Of a DNA stretch of 64,000 bases, positions 61,599-64,000 are shown in pieces. Origin of the DNA: Sycobia sp. Sy_11 (lineage: Eukaryota; Arthropoda; Insecta; Hymenoptera; Epichrysomallidae); the NCBI GenBank assembly GCA_018907035.1, contig JACCIC010000213.1, forward strand, positions 496,001-560,000, read 5' to 3'. The notes beneath the pieces are model-generated. The model had not been told where the DNA came from and did no database searches. It was given only the letters and a program-made list of their open reading frames with translations. Each line of letters begins with the position of its first letter. Position 1 is the stretch's first letter. The position numbers were made by a program, and so were the translations under genes.

Positions 61599-61889
61599 AT
61601 ATATCGACAGGTTGAAAGTACGGACGTGGCGCAATATTTCACACAAAATCAACTATATGCATTTGCTACGTTGCTAGATGAAAGCGTATTAAACGACCCG
61701 TCCCCGCGCCGCTACACCGGACAACTAGCTTATTTATTTACCAAACAATTTTTATTTATCATTGACGCCCTGCCGACGGGCGATAATTGCGACACTGATG
61801 AAATACGATCGCTTATTGAGCGATTCAATATCGTCTGTAATCTAATCGCAGCCGATGCAAAAGCTACCGTGCGTTATAAAAATAACTAA
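61599..61889 (+). pseudogene. Coding-like fragment 1 of an unrecognised broken gene
   Basis: Frame 3 is open from the stop at 61596-61598 to the TAA at 61887-61889. An acceptor-like atatatcgacag ends at 61610, giving a 92-residue open stretch from GTT at 61611. There is no ATG, and GTG at 61626 is not a plausible eukaryotic start. The composition is protein-like rather than repetitive, with an amphipathic LAYLFTKQFLFIIDALPTG segment and two cysteines (GDNC, NIVC). No family was recognised. It lies just upstream of three further open pieces on the same strand (61929-62661), which suggests one decayed gene or several exons. Confidence 0.35.
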
Positions 61890-61928
61890 TAAGAATAATT
61901 AATATTTATAGCGAATCTATTTTTATAA

Positions 61929-62661
61929 AAAAAAAAAATTCGCACGTTCGCGGCCTGCCGTCCGATTTATCGCGGCGATTGCGCGCATTTCATCAATGAA
62001 CCACGATATTTCCTCACTGATCGATACGACGACTGTCTCAAGCCAAATCTTGGAATTAAAATTTTTGCAGTTTTGACTACTACGGCCCTGGATAACGCCC
62101 ACCAAATGGATCTACCATGGCTAAACCTCTTGGGATATTCCTTATAAAAGTATAGAGCAAAACGACGCTTACCGTGAGATTCAAATTATACCATGGCGCA
62201 GAAATCGTCAGCCCCATTACATTTTTCCACGATATCGCGCTCATTGTCCAAGGTTTTTCTCCCTCGTCGATTTGTGCTCTCACAATGGAGATAAATGCGA
62301 GGGTGGATACGTGCCGACAATCAGGAATCCTAACAGCCGTATTATCATCGTCAATAACGATCGTTTATGCAATTATCTGACGCGAGAGAATAATCGCTCG
62401 CAACGCGGCCAAATTGTGCTGAGAGAGCTCTCTGTGCCGTTGGCATTGGAGTGTCGCGGGCACCGTGAGCGCGACAAGGCGATTACATCGATGGATCGAG
62501 ATTGGCAGGCGAATGGCTTTTAACCGGAGTGTCTTTAAAAAGTGACCGAGGGCTATACGGAGGTACGGGATAAGGTCGAGGATGGCGTGCCTGCCTCGCT
62601 AAACGAGGTATTTATTAATTCTGTAACATCGAGACAGGGTTTTCTGGCAAAGGTCACATGA
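61929..62661 (+). pseudogene. Coding-like fragments 2-4 of an unrecognised broken gene
   Basis: Three consecutive open stretches change frame. Frame 3 runs from 61929 to 62147 and includes IYRGDCAHFINEPRYF and a later Cys. Frame 2 runs from 62156 to 62380 and includes HGAEIVSPITFFHDIALIVQ. Frame 1 runs from about 62200 to 62523, contains DKCEGGYVPTIRNPNSRIII and several spaced cysteines, and continues past stops at 62521 and about 62536 to TGA at 62659-62661. Spaced cysteines and aromatic residues suggest an extracellular or envelope-type protein. A decayed endogenous viral gene is one explanation; a host gene with introns or an old transposon gene are others. The minus strand is also open in part (61923-62283) but its composition is less convincing. 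Confidence 0.35.
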
Positions 62662-63808
62662 TCCGAGACATGAGAATATTGGTATTGGCAAGATTTTTTT
62701 TTTGGCTGCACGAGACTACATCGTATTAGTGATACTAAATTCTTAATATTCCTACAAATTCTATATATAGTATTTTCATTTTCTTTGTAACCAACGACTC
62801 TAAACATTCTTTAATGGATCGGCCCTATAATGAAAAAAAATTTTTCTTATGAAGTAAATATTTTCTAGTTTTGCTTCAAGATTCATGATATTAAAATGCG
62901 AAAGCATCATTGATGTAAGAGGAGACCACTGAAATCAAACCAGATCTTCTTAAATCTAGTGAATATTTCGGAATATTTACATTGTTTAAGAAAATGATTT
63001 ACTTTGTACAAAACAAGTAAATATTTACTAGATATTAAAATTTTTTTATCGTAACTTTTATTTTCTCACAATTTCAATGCTAATATAATGGCAGATAAAA
63101 AATTTCACTATAGTATCATGATTATTTAATAAACAAATTGAATATAGTATTGCAATATAGTATAGTATATCGATACTTGGATTGTAGAATTAAAACTGCC
63201 ACTTTCTTTTTATTTAATTTCAATTAAGTGATTGATAAACCAAAATTCCGAATTTCTCAATTTCAACATTAAGAATAAAGGATTTGGGTCTCGACGAAGA
63301 ACTTTTGGTACTCGTAGAATATTTTCAAATGATAACGTTCTACTGCCAATTTATGCATATTAGAAGATGAATTTATGAGATCTTTACTGGCAATCTTCAC
63401 AAGCAATGAACGAGGAATGTGTAGCTTAATAACCAATATAAAATTACTCGTATACCTAAATATTCAACTTAAGTTTTGATAATTTTTTGTAATAATTTTG
63501 GTATTTTATTATAAGTATCTTCGTCGAGAGAAACCGTATTAAAAAAATGAAAATCCGATGCTTTCCCAGTGCCGAAGGGCAATATTTTACCAGATTTGTT
63601 TTTGTCTTGGCACTGACCCGCCAGCGGCAATTATTTATTTTAACACTTGCTGATATCCAGACATCCCTTCGAATTACTTGACATCTGTCATTATAATTCT
63701 GCGTATTTCTGAGCCATTGAATAATGACCATGACATCGTATAATCAGATAAAAATTTCTCACAATCTCACTAAACTTTTCTGATATTTATTTTATCAACT
63801 GCTTTCAG
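62662..63808. other. AT-rich DNA, no gene seen
   Basis: No repeats or open frames of note up to the splice acceptor at 63807-63808. It could be the 3' part of an intron. Confidence 0.5.
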
Positions 63809-63943
63809 TATGCAAGAGTCAGTCTGCGTGCACGTTCTGGAGACCTTGGGGCTGCAGGAGTGACAGTCGAAAAATTTAAAGTATGCGATAGAGCAAAACA
63901 AGAAGCTAATATCTACTATGTGAAAGAATATAAAACTGATTAG
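63809..63943 (+). CDS. Candidate internal or terminal exon at the right edge, unrecognised product
   Basis: A strong splice acceptor (ttatcaactgctttcag, AG at 63807-63808) is followed by a GC-rich open frame beginning YARVSLRARSGDLGAAGVTV and running to TAG at 63941-63943. The exon could end earlier at a donor-like GTATGC (63881), giving a 72-bp phase-0 exon. After the stop a second frame is open (63933-63989, KLISWKDGETVKLEDSQL), so a frameshifted transposon-derived or pseudogene sequence is also possible. The sharp rise in GC inside AT-rich flanks and the non-repetitive protein support real coding ancestry. No family was recognised and the sequence is cut by the window end. Confidence 0.4.
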   Translation, partial: YARVSLRARSGDLGAAGVTVEKFKVCDRAKQEANIYYVKEYKTD

Positions 63944-64000
63944 TTGGAAAGATGGTGAAACAGTAAAACTGGAAGATTCTCAATTATAGATGAAATGAAA

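Noticed and set aside
61923..62283. Minus-strand frames opposite the 61.9-62.3 kb fragments
   Set aside because: They are shadows of the plus-strand fragments with less protein-like composition and no continuity beyond 62283.

Overview
The window looks like non-coding DNA from an insect nuclear genome, most likely a hymenopteran (ant, bee or wasp). There are no bacterial-style gene arrays or ribosome binding sites. The base composition is patchy: AT-rich stretches alternate with CpG-rich islands that are not CpG-depleted. Dinucleotide microsatellites are extremely dense, with more than thirty (TA)n tracts and more than thirty (GA)n/(CT)n tracts in 64 kb. An I/Jockey-type non-LTR retrotransposon derivative is also present. 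The taxon is an inference. No intact, recognisable host protein-coding gene was found. Most long open frames are microsatellite read-through (YIYIYI, SLSLSL, ERERER) or GC-island low-complexity frames and are left out.

Layout. 1-5424: microsatellite-rich intergenic DNA with two GC islands. 5425-7223: a 1.8-kb, apparently full-length but internally deleted non-LTR retrotransposon, flanked by an imperfect 11-bp target-site duplication. It carries a decayed ORF1 with a CCHC zinc knuckle and only the last ~48 codons of ORF2. 7224-12780: AT-rich DNA with small GC islands. 12785-14450: the largest CpG-rich island, with an RFX X-box-like palindrome. 16-17 kb: another GC island. 20.05-21.64 kb: a composite satellite in which a ~130-bp core recurs four times between (GATA/TACA)n arrays. 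22-34 kb: AT-rich DNA with scattered microsatellites, a tRNA-like relic at 26.62-26.68 kb and a GC island near 29 kb. 34-48 kb: a run of GC islands full of opposing (GA)n/(CT)n tracts. 48.1-51.2 kb: an AT-rich block almost free of microsatellites. 52.7-59.6 kb: more GC islands. 59.6-64 kb: AT-rich DNA.

Gene-like traces exist but are fragmentary: a frame-broken coding-like segment at 41.69-42.18 kb, a short cysteine-rich secreted-type peptide frame at 57.56-57.70 kb, a multi-fragment broken coding region at 61.60-62.66 kb, and a candidate exon with a strong splice acceptor at the right edge (63.81 kb). None could be named. Because no intact gene is visible, no pathway can be described. The window may be intergenic or part of a very long intron.
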